Shown: piece by piece, positions 1 to 8,003 of the stretch
How the letters are laid out: the number at the start of each line of letters is the position of its first letter
Position numbering within the stretch: the first letter of the stretch is position 1
Origin: Sneathiella sp.
Lineage (GTDB): Bacteria > Pseudomonadota > Alphaproteobacteria > Sneathiellales > Sneathiellaceae
Length of the DNA: 19,923 nucleotides
Reading direction: 5' to 3'
Assembly (NCBI GenBank): GCA_016765515.1
Contig: JAESPT010000439.1
Span: 1 to 19,923 of the forward strand
Program-made: the position numbers and the translations under genes
Notes under the pieces: model-generated
What the model was told of the DNA's origin: nothing
Databases searched by the model: none
The model's input: the letters and a program-made list of their open reading frames with translations, nothing else

Positions 1-446
1 ACCTCTGCACAAATTCCGTAGAAAGTTTGCAAATTAACGTCTAACCCTTTTTGCGGATCGATCAGGGTTACTTTGATGGGAAAAACAATCTCAGTTTGAT
101 ATCCCCACGTCAAAAAACCGTACGTTTGAAACAGGCTTGGTTGGGGCCAAAGTATTTCGACAGATTTCAAATTGCTGGATCCTGCCCAGTTAAACTGGGG
201 CGGAAGCCCCGCATCTCCAGGATTCCGCCAATATGTTTTCCACCCTTTGTCGAGTTCAATCTGCAGTCCGATCAGAACTTCAGAGCTCTGCCCTGTTCCT
301 GTTGTCGCTGAAATCAAACGGCTTCTGGACATATCTGTAGAAATCCATTGACCGGGAGCATAGGCCACACCAGCGGCTAGAGTTTGAACGAAACCTATCT
401 CCGCCAGTAGAATCAAAACAATAAGAGTATGATAAAATCGCTTCAT
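1..446 (-). CDS. Secreted DsbD/ScsB-type alpha-domain protein, N-terminal part (cut by window edge)
   Basis: An uninterrupted reading frame runs from an ATG at 446 off the left edge (148 codons visible, no stop in the window). The first ~30 residues are a signal peptide: MKR, then a hydrophobic stretch, then a likely cleavage site near TLAA or AYAP. The mature part holds WKTYWRNPGDAGLPP (about residues 69-83), a motif I recognise from the N-terminal periplasmic domain of DsbD/ScsB-type thiol:disulfide reductases (DsbD_N-like). The last visible residues, YGICAEV, fit the conserved segment around the first cysteine of that domain. Family members receive electrons from a membrane domain and reduce periplasmic disulfides. 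Whether this protein also has the membrane and thioredoxin domains or is a free-standing alpha domain cannot be seen. No Shine-Dalgarno sits directly before the ATG; in-frame TTG and GTG codons lie 7 and 6 codons upstream, after a stop. It diverges from the YqgE gene. Confidence 0.75.
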   Translation of the reverse strand, partial: MKRFYHTLIVLILLAEIGFVQTLAAGVAYAPGQWISTDMSRSRLISATTGTGQSSEVLIGLQIELDKGWKTYWRNPGDAGLPPQFNWAGSSNLKSVEILWPQPSLFQTYGFLTWGYQTEIVFPIKVTLIDPQKGLDVNLQTFYGICAE

Positions 447-586
447 TTTTAGAACTTCAATCACCAATTAGAGTATTGGAGGGTAATTTCACCTCCCTTA
501 ATAAAGCATTCTTAACATGTTGTGTGTCACAATTGCTTTAGTGTGCAGTGTATTACAATTTATTTAACTATGATTAACGTTCAAAC
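447..586. promoter_or_regulatory. Divergent intergenic control region with TTGTG-N3-CACAA palindrome
   Basis: This 140-bp AT-rich spacer lies between two head-to-head genes, so it should carry both promoters. A perfect inverted repeat TTGTG-TGT-CACAA lies at 520-532. Next to it, on the plus strand, TTGCTT (533-538) and TACAAT (554-559) form a possible promoter for the YqgE gene, though the 15-base spacer is short. If used, it gives a leader of only about 20 bases, and no Shine-Dalgarno precedes the ATG at 587. On the minus strand a GGAGG/CCTCC hairpin (478-482 with 492-496) contains a perfect anti-16S match that no start codon follows. Regulator identity is unknown. Confidence 0.4.
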
Positions 587-1162
587 ATGTCGGAAATAAA
601 AGTAAACGATGGATATCTAGAAGGCCAGATTTTGGTGGCGATGCCAACCATGTCTGATCCTAGATTCAAAAGATCAGTCATACTTCTGTGTTCCCATTCA
701 GAAGAAGGCGCGATGGGCATTGTCCTGAACAAGAATTTAAGCGTGATATCCTTTGATGAATTGCTCGAGCAATTGAATCTGCACCCCTCCCATAATAATG
801 GCGAGCCACGGGTTCATTTTGGAGGTCCCGTCGATACAGAACGTGGATTTGTCCTGCATTCCACTGATCTTGTACACGAATCGACAACGGTGATTGGAGA
901 AGGAATTGCCTTAACGGCAACGATTGAAATGCTCGAAACCATGGCCACGGGTCACGGTCCCCATAGTAGTTTCCTGGCATTGGGATATTCGGGATGGGGC
1001 CCCGGTCAACTGGAACTGGAAATCCAGAATAGCGGATGGCTGGTCGTTAATGCAGATCAGGACCTTGTCTTTGGTGAGAAACTAGACGCAAAATGGAAAG
1101 CGGCCATCGGTAAACTCGGCTTCGATCCCGGTCTCCTGTCAATGGACACTGGCCACGCTTGA
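587..1162 (+). CDS. yqgE: YqgE/AlgH family protein (DUF179)
   Basis: This 191-residue protein has the usual length and signatures of the YqgE/AlgH family: an early LVAMPTMSDPRF segment, then VILLCSHSEEGAMGIVLNK (about residues 31-49), a GGPVDTERGFVLHS stretch and LGYSGWGPGQLELEIQ towards the C-terminus. It is a single cytoplasmic alpha/beta domain with no signal peptide or membrane helix. The biochemical role of the family is not settled; older links to alginate regulation (AlgH) are not a demonstrated mechanism here. The ATG at 587 has no recognisable Shine-Dalgarno. The last 24 bases, including the stop, overlap the end of the convergent GNAT gene. Family assignment is firm; function is open. 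Confidence 0.93.
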   Translation: MSEIKVNDGYLEGQILVAMPTMSDPRFKRSVILLCSHSEEGAMGIVLNKNLSVISFDELLEQLNLHPSHNNGEPRVHFGGPVDTERGFVLHSTDLVHESTTVIGEGIALTATIEMLETMATGHGPHSSFLALGYSGWGPGQLELEIQNSGWLVVNADQDLVFGEKLDAKWKAAIGKLGFDPGLLSMDTGHA

Positions 1163-1756
1163 TTTCTTTATTGCCATTGCATCCCCTTTTATAATCGCAA
1201 AGAGCAAATGATCCTGCCAGATACCATTTATGCATAAATACTGACGCGCATGCCCTTCATGGGAGAAACCAATTTTCTCCAATAAAGAAGCACTTGGAAT
1301 ATTATCTGGAAGACAGGCGGCTTCGATGCGCCTTAACCCAAATTTGTCGAATAATTCAGGTAACAGAGCGCAGATCCCCTCGCACATATACCCTTGGCGT
1401 ATGTAAGGCTGTCCCGTCCAGTATCCGATTGTCCCCGTTTGAGCGACACCCCGCCGAATGTTACTTAACGTTATGCTGCCGACGAGCTGATGATCTTCAT
1501 TCCTAAAAATAAAAAAAGCGTGTCCCACATCCTCTTTTGCGTCCCGGGCATATTGCCTGAGACGCGCCCGAAAACTAGACTTAGTGAGCGTATCAGGCGA
1601 CCATACAGGCTCCCAGGGAACAAGATGGGGTCGACTTTCCTGCCGGAGCTTCGACCATCCATCCCAATCAGACATTTGAGGATATCTCATATAGATCCGT
1701 TTGGTCGCGATGACTTTTTGTCGGCGCCAATTTAACAAACTTGCAAGCACATCCAC
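1139..1756 (-). CDS. GNAT acetyltransferase, RimJ/RimL-type
   Basis: This 205-residue protein is a GCN5-related N-acetyltransferase of the ribosomal-protein-alanine (RimJ/RimL) type. Visible hallmarks are YMRYPQMSDWDGW near the N-terminus, RQSPHLVPWEP-like spacing after it, the acetyl-CoA loop region IRQGYMCEGICALLPELF and the C-terminal core LRRIEAACLPDNIPSASLLEKIGF, followed by NGIWQDHLLFA. The family transfers acetyl groups from acetyl-CoA to N-terminal amines; the actual substrate cannot be read from sequence. The start is uncertain: GTG codons lie at 1756 and 1750, with AGG just ahead of the second. It follows the M16 gene on the same strand after 46 bases holding a hairpin, so it is probably the last gene of the thrC-M16-GNAT block. 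Its tail overlaps the convergent YqgE gene by 24 bp. Confidence 0.88.
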   Translation of the reverse strand: MDVLASLLNWRRQKVIATKRIYMRYPQMSDWDGWSKLRQESRPHLVPWEPVWSPDTLTKSSFRARLRQYARDAKEDVGHAFFIFRNEDHQLVGSITLSNIRRGVAQTGTIGYWTGQPYIRQGYMCEGICALLPELFDKFGLRRIEAACLPDNIPSASLLEKIGFSHEGHARQYLCINGIWQDHLLFAIIKGDAMAIKKSSVASVH

Positions 1757-1775
1757 CTCATCGGTTGCCCAAAAT

Positions 1776-1801
1776 GGCAGTCAAAGAGGGAAGAGACTGC
1801 C
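1776..1801 (-). terminator. Intercistronic hairpin between M16 and GNAT genes (possible weak terminator)
   Basis: A perfect 7-bp inverted repeat, GGCAGTC (1776-1782) and GACTGCC (1795-1801), with a 12-base loop begins just after the M16 stop codon. Read on the minus strand it is followed by ATTTTGG, so the T run is short. It could attenuate transcription into the GNAT gene or protect the 3' end of the upstream message. The large loop and poor T tract make full termination doubtful. Confidence 0.4.
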
Positions 1802-1802
1802 G

Positions 1803-3062
1803 TTAGTTAAATCTTGCCGCAATTCGGTCAAATGATTCAAGCTTATTAATTGGTCCCATTGCCGCGACAGTGGGCGTCGCTGTGGCAAAGAGACGTTTTG
1901 CAACTTGCTGAATACGTTCAGCTGAAACCGCATTAATTTGAGCCGTGATCTCAGCGGGGGGGATAACCCGTCCATAAATCAGCATCTGCCGAGCATGGAC
2001 TTCACATCGCGCTGCGGGGCTTTCCTGGCCCATAAGCAGTCCAGCCTTATGCTGCGCTCTGGCCCGATCAACCTCCTTTTCAGTGATCGTTTCCGTCGCT
2101 TTTAGCAGCTCATCAATAATGACCCCACTCAGTTCTTCTATCTGATCCGGCCCTGTGCCGGCATAAACTGAGAAAAGTCCTGTATCGGCGAATGAAGAGG
2201 AAAAGCTGAAAACAGAATAACAAAGCCCGCGTTTTTCGCGTACTTCCTGAAATAAGCGCGAGGACATACCACCGCCAAGCAAACCAGACAAAATCTGCGA
2301 TGCATAAAAATCATCATCCGAATAGGAAACACCTGGAACAGAAAGTGCAAAATGAACCTGCTCCAAGTCCCGGACCTCCCGGAATTCACCGCCCTCATAA
2401 TTGGCTGCATCCATTCCCGTTCGCCCGGAAACAGAGAGATCTGAAAACAACTCTTCTGCCAGAGTGACCAATTCATCGTGATCAATTGCTCCAGACGCAC
2501 TCAACACCATTCCCGAACCAATATATCGGTCTTTCAGATACCCAGAAATCGTCTCGCGTTTAAAGCCGCGGACAAGCTCTGAAGTGCCGAGGATCGACCG
2601 ACCGAAGGATTGTTTTGGAAAGGCCGTTTCCTGCAAATGATCAAATATGATGTCATCCGGAGTATCATTCGTCTGGCCGATTTCCTGAACAATCACTTCC
2701 TTTTCACGTGCAAGTTCTTCGGCATCAAACGTCGATTTTTGCAGGATGTCCGCAAGGATATCTGTTGCCAACGGCACATCATCCTTTAACACACGAGCAA
2801 AATATGCGGTCTGGTCCCGACTTGTATAAGCGTTCAGATGACCGCCAACGGCTTCGATGGATTCGGCAATTTCAAGGGCACTCCGTTTTTCCGTACCTTT
2901 GAACGCCATATGTTCCAGAACATGTGAAATGCCGTTTTCGGCGGGTGTCTCATGCCGGGCCCCGGTATCCACCCATACACCAACTGCGGCCGTTTCCAAA
3001 TGTGGCATTGGGTCTGAAATAACCCGCATACCGTTTTGCAATGTCGAAACTTTCACGTTCAT
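1803..3062 (-). CDS. M16 family zinc peptidase (mitochondrial-processing-peptidase-like)
   Basis: This is a 419-residue single-chain M16B peptidase. The inverted zinc motif HVLEH lies at residues 47-51 and the third ligand is probably the Glu in EVIVQEI (about residue 127), the expected ~76 residues on. The C-terminal half has GGGMSSRLFQEVREKRGLCY, the family's conserved Arg/Tyr region. Members cleave peptides inside a clamshell chamber; alphaproteobacterial ones resemble the beta subunit of mitochondrial processing peptidase. I chose the ATG at 3062 because the family typically begins at this point (MNVKVSTLQNGMRV) and a weak GAAAG lies upstream. An in-frame TTG at 3080 overlaps the thrC stop as TTGA but has no Shine-Dalgarno. 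It lies 14 bases after thrC and is probably co-transcribed with it. Confidence 0.93.
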   Translation of the reverse strand: MNVKVSTLQNGMRVISDPMPHLETAAVGVWVDTGARHETPAENGISHVLEHMAFKGTEKRSALEIAESIEAVGGHLNAYTSRDQTAYFARVLKDDVPLATDILADILQKSTFDAEELAREKEVIVQEIGQTNDTPDDIIFDHLQETAFPKQSFGRSILGTSELVRGFKRETISGYLKDRYIGSGMVLSASGAIDHDELVTLAEELFSDLSVSGRTGMDAANYEGGEFREVRDLEQVHFALSVPGVSYSDDDFYASQILSGLLGGGMSSRLFQEVREKRGLCYSVFSFSSSFADTGLFSVYAGTGPDQIEELSGVIIDELLKATETITEKEVDRARAQHKAGLLMGQESPAARCEVHARQMLIYGRVIPPAEITAQINAVSAERIQQVAKRLFATATPTVAAMGPINKLESFDRIAARFN

Positions 3063-3076
3063 TGAATATCTTTCTA

Positions 3077-4477
3077 TCAAACAGAGCTTAAAATCCGGGC
3101 TCTCTTCGTAATATAGGACTTAACAGTACCAAGATCATTTTGCAGCTGGTCAAATTTTTCATCGCGGTCAAACAAATCATCCAGATGTGCCGGTAATTCC
3201 GGGTATTTCCCGATCGCCTTTTCAACAGCTACAGGAAATTTAGCCGGATGAGCCGTAGAGAGGCATACCATTGGAACCGCGCTATTACTTCGGCAATCCT
3301 CGGATACCTTCAAACCAATGGCAGTGTGTGGGTCTATCAGTTTATTACTCTCGGCCAAAGTCGATTTAATGGTAGAAAGCGTGTCCTGTTCACTGCAGTT
3401 ACCCGCTGAAAACAGTGCCTCATTCATCTGGGACATATTAACAGCAAAACCGTCTTCGTCATCCAGTTGACGCATCCGTTCTTTTATTGCGCTTCCATCC
3501 CGGCCACATAATTCGAAAAGGAATCGTTCAAAATTACTGGACACCTGAATATCCATACTCGGACTAACGGTCGGATTAACGCCAGTTTTACGATACTCCC
3601 CCGTATTGAAAAAGCGGGACAGAATATCGTTTCGATTGGTTGCAACGATCAATTGGTCAATGGGAAGGCCCATTTTATGCGCACAGTAACCGGCATAAAT
3701 ATCGCCAAAATTCCCGCTAGGGACGGAGTAAGAGATCGGACGATCCGGCCCGCCCAGACTTACTGCCGTGGTAAAATAGTATACAATCTGCGCCATGACA
3801 CGGGCCCAGTTGATAGAATTTACAGCAGAAACACTCAAGCGATCCCGAAACTCCAGATCATTAAACATGGCTTTCACCATGGCCTGGCAATCGTCGAAAT
3901 CGCCTTCAACCGCGATATTATGAACGTTGCTGTCAAGAACGGTGGTCATCTGACGTCGCTGAACATCAGAAACACGGCCCGCTGGATGCAGAATAAAAAT
4001 ATCCACCGCATCCCGCCCTCTGCAGGCTTCAATGGCAGCAGATCCGGTGTCTCCGGAGGTTGCGCCGATAATGGTCACCCGTTTGTCCTGTTTGCCCAGC
4101 AAATGGTCATACAAAAGCCCCAGAAGCTGCAAGGCAACGTCTTTAAAGGCGAGCGTCGGTCCATGATAGAGTTCCATCAGAAACTCGTTTTCGCCAAGCT
4201 GCGACAAAGGAACAACAGCTTTGTGAAAAAAAGTGCCATAGGCCTTTTCTGTCATTTCCCGAAATTCAGTGGGCGATATACAGTCCCCAAGGAACGGTTG
4301 CAAGACTTGCGCCGCAACCTCGGCATAGCTTTTTCCCGCCAGGCCCCGAATTTCATCCTTGGACATCTGCGGCCAGGTTTCCGGAACATACAAGCCGCCG
4401 TCACGGGCAAGGCCGGTCAGGACAACTTCTTCAAAATTCAATCTGGGCGCATCACCGCGTGTACTAATATACTGCAC
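3077..4477 (-). CDS. thrC: Threonine synthase
   Basis: This 466-residue protein is a PLP enzyme that converts O-phospho-L-homoserine to threonine, the last step of the pathway. The pyridoxal lysine is K112 in HGPTLAFKDVALQLLG, and the phosphate-binding loop is GATSGDTGSAAIE (about residues 138-150). The N-terminus MQYISTRGDAP and the DGGLYVPE segment are typical of the long, bacterial/fungal-type threonine synthases. Start: GTG at 4477, preceded by GGAG with a 7-base spacer, which supports this codon. The 122-bp gap before it suggests its own promoter in addition to read-through from the M32 gene. The M16 gene follows 14 bases later. Confidence 0.97.
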   Translation of the reverse strand: MQYISTRGDAPRLNFEEVVLTGLARDGGLYVPETWPQMSKDEIRGLAGKSYAEVAAQVLQPFLGDCISPTEFREMTEKAYGTFFHKAVVPLSQLGENEFLMELYHGPTLAFKDVALQLLGLLYDHLLGKQDKRVTIIGATSGDTGSAAIEACRGRDAVDIFILHPAGRVSDVQRRQMTTVLDSNVHNIAVEGDFDDCQAMVKAMFNDLEFRDRLSVSAVNSINWARVMAQIVYYFTTAVSLGGPDRPISYSVPSGNFGDIYAGYCAHKMGLPIDQLIVATNRNDILSRFFNTGEYRKTGVNPTVSPSMDIQVSSNFERFLFELCGRDGSAIKERMRQLDDEDGFAVNMSQMNEALFSAGNCSEQDTLSTIKSTLAESNKLIDPHTAIGLKVSEDCRSNSAVPMVCLSTAHPAKFPVAVEKAIGKYPELPAHLDDLFDRDEKFDQLQNDLGTVKSYITKRARILSSV

Positions 4478-4510
4478 CTATTGTCTCCGTTTCAGAATGT
4501 GGGCGAAAAA

Positions 4511-4545
4511 GTTATACACAGGCCGCCCGTATGCACAAGTGTCAA
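4511..4545 (-). promoter_or_regulatory. Candidate thrC promoter region
   Basis: In the 122-bp gap upstream of thrC the minus strand has TATAAC at 4511-4516, a good -10 candidate, with TTGTGC 16 bases upstream (4533-4538). A perfect TTGACA lies at 4540-4545 but is 23 bases from the TATAAC, too far for a standard pairing. The transcript would have a leader of about 25-30 bases before the GTG. This is only a motif match. Confidence 0.3.
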
Positions 4546-4599
4546 GTTCACAAAACTGCTAGATTTCAATTGGATAATCAGATCAGTCAGAGAGATATC

Positions 4600-6075
4600 T
4601 CATTGCAGATGGTCTTTAAAAGCGGTTGTTTGCAGGGCCTCACCCGTGGCATCTTTCAGCACTGTATCCGTTGATTTCAGACTGCCCAACTCATGAACAT
4701 TCTTCTTCAGCCAACCAACCAGAGATTTAAAGTCACCTTTTCCAATCTGTTCGGGTAAATCCGGCAAGGCCTCCTTTGCCGCTTTATAGAACTGCGCCGC
4801 TGCCAATGCGCCCATTGTATACGTGGGAAAATAACCGATTGCACCACCGGGCCAATGAATATCCTGCAAACATCCCAGTTTATCATTCGGTGGCGTAATT
4901 CCCAGCAACTCCTTCATACCATCATTCCAACTTGCTGGCAGATCGTCAATGACTAGATCACCTGACAGCATCGCCTTTTCCAAGCGATAGCGAAGAATCA
5001 CATGTAGCGGATAGGTCACTTCATCTGCATCTACCCGAATAAAGCCGCGTTCAACATGGTGATAAAGGCGTTTGAAATTATCAAAGCTCCAGTGATCTCC
5101 TTCTCCGTTGAAGGCGTCGCGTATTTTCGGCAAGGCGTAAATTAAAAATTCAGGACTTCTGGAAAGCTGCATTTCCACCAACAGCGACTGACTTTCATGC
5201 AACGCCATGCCGCGCGCATTGCCAATCGGTTGAGACCGCCATTTTTTAGGAAGATTCTGTTCATACAGAGCATGACCTGTTTCATGCAGCGTCCCCATGA
5301 GACTCTGGGTGAAATCATTTTCTTCATACCGGGTTGTCAAACGCACATCATCCGGTACGCCGCCCGTGAACGGATGATGACTGGTGTCAAGACGTCCCCT
5401 CTCAAAATCAAAGGTCAAAGCCTTCATGAAAGACATGCCCAGTTCTTTCTGCGCCTTCAGCTCGAACGGTCCTTCTGGCATTTCAAAGGATGTATCCGCC
5501 GCTTGTTTCTCGAGCACTTTTTGCAGGAAATCAGGAAGAAATCCCTCAAGGTCAGCAAATAAGGTATCTATTATTTCAGAATTACAGCCTGGTTCAAATT
5601 GATCCAGCAATGCATCATAAGGTGAAACACCAAAGGCTTCCCCCTTCGCCGTTGCAATTTTTTGAGATAAATTCACGACTTCCTTCAAGCTGGGCGCCAA
5701 TAAGCCAAAATTGCTTTCTTCTCTCGCCTGACGCCATTTCATTTCACAATTTGACGTCGCGAGGGAAAAGGCTTCAACAAGGTCAGAATCCACAGCATTG
5801 GCGTGTTGCCATTCATGCCGCATTTCATGCAGGTTTGCTTTTTGCCACTCATCCAGGGAGGACAGCTCTTGTTCCGCCGTATCAAGGACGTCTGAGATTT
5901 CAGCACCCGTGATCAATTCATGGGCGATGACGCCAATTGTCGCCTGCTGCTCGGCCCGAACTTCAGCCCCGCCGTCCGGCATCATCACAGCGCTATCCCA
6001 GCCCAGAACCGCACTAGCACCAGATAAAGCATTCTTTTTTTTGAATAATTTCTCTAACTTTTCATAGGCTGACAT
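4600..6075 (-). CDS. M32 family metallocarboxypeptidase (carboxypeptidase Taq type)
   Basis: This 491-residue cytoplasmic enzyme of the carboxypeptidase Taq family (M32) removes C-terminal amino acids using a divalent metal. The metal site is HETGH (residues 264-268), with the third ligand probably the Glu in ALHESQSLL (about residue 294). Other family marks are VLGWDSAVMMPDGG near the N-terminus, HPFTGGVPDDVRLTTRY ahead of the active site and GCLQDIHWPGGAIGYFPTY near the C-terminus. The usual start MSAYEKLEKLF favours the ATG at 6075. An in-frame TTG at 6087 overlaps the SURF1 stop as TTGA and has AGGA three bases before it, so a coupled TTG start is possible. It sits between SURF1 and thrC, with no evident functional link to either. 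Confidence 0.93.
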   Translation of the reverse strand: MSAYEKLEKLFKKKNALSGASAVLGWDSAVMMPDGGAEVRAEQQATIGVIAHELITGAEISDVLDTAEQELSSLDEWQKANLHEMRHEWQHANAVDSDLVEAFSLATSNCEMKWRQAREESNFGLLAPSLKEVVNLSQKIATAKGEAFGVSPYDALLDQFEPGCNSEIIDTLFADLEGFLPDFLQKVLEKQAADTSFEMPEGPFELKAQKELGMSFMKALTFDFERGRLDTSHHPFTGGVPDDVRLTTRYEENDFTQSLMGTLHETGHALYEQNLPKKWRSQPIGNARGMALHESQSLLVEMQLSRSPEFLIYALPKIRDAFNGEGDHWSFDNFKRLYHHVERGFIRVDADEVTYPLHVILRYRLEKAMLSGDLVIDDLPASWNDGMKELLGITPPNDKLGCLQDIHWPGGAIGYFPTYTMGALAAAQFYKAAKEALPDLPEQIGKGDFKSLVGWLKKNVHELGSLKSTDTVLKDATGEALQTTAFKDHLQ

Positions 6076-6083
6076 GCTGAAGA

Positions 6084-6800
6084 TCAACTTTCCTGATTAC
6101 GTCCGCGATTAAGCCCAAAAACAACAAAGATAACACTCATTGCCACGGCCAAACCAAGCCAGGTGAAAAAATACTCAATATGATTGTTTGGGATAGAAAT
6201 ACGGGTCTGTCCTCCCAGAGGCCAACCTCCCGGTACATCAGATTTATCCAGCTCGACAAATACCGGAGCAACTTCCATGTTCAAGTAAGTCGCCATTCGG
6301 TCAATTTCACCGTAAAGCCAGACATTGGTTTTTTCATTGCTGTCCGGCATAAAGGACCAGCCTTTCGACCAGGGTTTTTTGACAATCCCAGAGACAACCA
6401 GCTCACCTGTCTGAAGTCCCTGTTTCCGGTTATCCGCGTCTTTTTTCGTATCCGGCACCCATCCTCTGTTAACCAGAACAATCCCCTGATTGTCTGTTCT
6501 GACGAAAGGCGTAATAACCTGAAATCCTTTGCGCCCTTTTACCGCGTGACTGAACAGGTGAATTTCTTTTTCATGGAGAAACTCCCCTTTCATCATCACC
6601 CTGCGATACCCCCAGTCTTCGGGGTCAATTACCCCGCCGGGTAGAAAGACTGGCGCTTCCGCCAGTTGCTGGTTCAGAGTATCAACCAGATCAACTTTCC
6701 AGTTGTATCGGTTCAATTGCCAAACGCTAAGGGTAAGCATGATAAGAACTGCGGGCACTGTCATGACAGTTGGCCAGACACCGGGAGAGAATTTTTTCAT
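6084..6800 (-). CDS. SURF1 family cytochrome oxidase assembly protein
   Basis: This 238-residue inner-membrane protein has the SURF1 layout: one helix near the N-terminus (about residues 11-29, ending SVWQLNRYNWK), a periplasmic domain, and a second helix near the C-terminus (about 208-230). Family marks include DWGYRRVMMKGEF, LVNRGWVP and the C-terminal NNHIEYFFTWLGLA. SURF1 helps deliver heme a to subunit I of aa3 oxidase. Its place two bases after the DUF983 stop, at the end of the cta genes, fits this job. No strong Shine-Dalgarno is seen, so translation is probably coupled to the gene before. The stop overlaps an alternative TTG start of the M32 gene. Confidence 0.94.
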   Translation of the reverse strand: MKKFSPGVWPTVMTVPAVLIMLTLSVWQLNRYNWKVDLVDTLNQQLAEAPVFLPGGVIDPEDWGYRRVMMKGEFLHEKEIHLFSHAVKGRKGFQVITPFVRTDNQGIVLVNRGWVPDTKKDADNRKQGLQTGELVVSGIVKKPWSKGWSFMPDSNEKTNVWLYGEIDRMATYLNMEVAPVFVELDKSDVPGGWPLGGQTRISIPNNHIEYFFTWLGLAVAMSVIFVVFGLNRGRNQES

Positions 6801-6802
6801 AA

Positions 6803-7177
6803 TTAATCGTGTTTGATTTCTGAAGTTGCTTTGTGTTTGAACTGTAAGGCAATCAGCAGCGCTTTGAAAGGCCGGAGCAGTCCGATTGAGCCAAATAATA
6901 TAGTCGGCATCCAGATTACCAGTTGCAGCCAGTATGGCGGGCTAAATGTCATTTCAGTCCAGAAAGCCAAACCAACAACCAGAAATCCAAGAATAAAAAT
7001 GACAAAAACGGCAGGACCATCGCCACTGTCAATTGCCTGAAGGTCTTGCCCACAAACAGAACAGGCTTTCTCAACATCGAGAAAGCCCTTAAAGAGTTTC
7101 CCCTTCCCGCATGCAGGGCATTTGCAGGTAATGCCTGTGCGGAAAGGAGAGATCGTTTGTTTTGAAAAAGCGGACAC
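6803..7177 (-). CDS. DUF983 zinc-ribbon membrane protein
   Basis: This 124-residue protein has a cytoplasmic zinc-ribbon-like start, CPACGKGKLF then CSVCGQDL (four cysteines in two CxxC pairs, about residues 20-45), followed by the GDGPAVFVIFILG motif and two membrane helices. This is the DUF983 family, regularly found beside ctaE/SURF1 in alphaproteobacteria. Its molecular role is not established; a link to oxidase biogenesis is inferred from context only. Start: GTG at 7177 preceded by AAGGA with a 6-base spacer, which is convincing. It begins 12 bases after the ctaE stop. Confidence 0.9.
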   Translation of the reverse strand: MSAFSKQTISPFRTGITCKCPACGKGKLFKGFLDVEKACSVCGQDLQAIDSGDGPAVFVIFILGFLVVGLAFWTEMTFSPPYWLQLVIWMPTILFGSIGLLRPFKALLIALQFKHKATSEIKHD

Positions 7178-7189
7178 GCTTTTTCCTTC

Positions 7190-7984
7190 TTAGGCGCCCC
7201 ACAAGTAGATGGAGACAAAAAGGAAGAGCCAGACAACATCAACAAAATGCCAATACCAGGCAGCGGCTTCAAAGCCAAAGTGATGGGTTGTCGTGAAATG
7301 ACCTTTGGTTGCCCGGATCAGGCAGACCAATAAGAAGATGGTTCCGATAAGAACGTGAAAACCATGAAAACCAGTCGCCATATAGAACGTTGATGCGTAA
7401 ATACCGTCCGTAAAACCAAAGGCAGCATGAGAATATTCATAGGCCTGAACACATGTAAAGACGGCACCCAAAATGACGGTAAGGGTCAGTCCTTGGACAA
7501 GACCTTTGCGATCACCATGCTGAAGTGCGTGATGTGCCCAAGTTACGGTCGTCCCTGAGGTCAGCAAAATAAGTGTGTTTACAAGCGGAAGATGCCAAGG
7601 ATCAAACGTCTGTATACCTTCTGGCGGCCAAACAGCACCAATCGCTTCCGTCGGGAAGAAGGAGGCATTAAAATAGGCCCAGAACCAGGCAACGAAGAAC
7701 ATCACTTCTGACGCAATGAACATGATCATTCCGTAGCGAAGTCCAAGCTGAACAACAGGTGTATGGTGCCCCTGATGCTCGCCCTCTTTCACAACATCAC
7801 GCCACCAAGCAAAGGATGTATACAGCAGCACAATCATACCAATTGTGAAAACAGCGAACCCTTTGTCATGCATCCACATAACGGTACCAATAGCGGTAAC
7901 AAAAGCAGCCAAAGCTGCCAGTGCTGGCCACGGGCTTGGATCTACGAGATGATAATCATGCTGTTTAGCGTGAGAATCTGACAT
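7190..7984 (-). CDS. ctaE: Cytochrome c oxidase subunit III
   Basis: This 264-residue polytopic membrane protein is aa3-type oxidase subunit III, with about seven helices. Diagnostic segments are [18 protein letters not shown], the membrane segment [30 protein letters not shown] and the C-terminal [14 protein letters not shown]. Subunit III stabilises the catalytic core and its proton uptake. I chose the ATG at 7984 because AGGAG lies 7 bases ahead of it; an upstream in-frame TTG at 7999 has no such support. It is separated from ctaG by 61 bases that contain a hairpin. Confidence 0.97.
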   Translation of the reverse strand: MSDSHAKQHDYHLVDPSPWPALAALAAFVTAIGTVMWMHDKGFAVFTIGMIVLLYTSFAWWRDVVKEGEHQGHHTPVVQLGLRYGMIMFIASEVMFFVAWFWAYFNASFFPTEAIGAVWPPEGIQTFDPWHLPLVNTLILLTSGTTVTWAHHALQHGDRKGLVQGLTLTVILGAVFTCVQAYEYSHAAFGFTDGIYASTFYMATGFHGFHVLIGTIFLLVCLIRATKGHFTTTHHFGFEAAAWYWHFVDVVWLFLFVSIYLWGA

Positions 7985-8003
7985 TATTAACTCCTGCAAT
8001 CAT

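Noticed and set aside
51..311. 86-codon plus-strand open frame
   Set aside because: It is antisense to the DsbD-like frame, which has a signal peptide and family motif.
4540..4545. Perfect TTGACA as the thrC -35 box
   Set aside because: The nearest good -10 (TATAAC) is 23 bases away, outside the usable range.
4592..4601. GAGATATCTC palindrome at the end of the M32 gene
   Set aside because: It overlaps the stop codon, is short and AT-centred, and has no supporting context.
3653..4696. 347-codon plus-strand open frame opposite thrC
   Set aside because: It has no recognisable family features and lies antisense to thrC, whose catalytic motifs are clear; it is a shadow frame.
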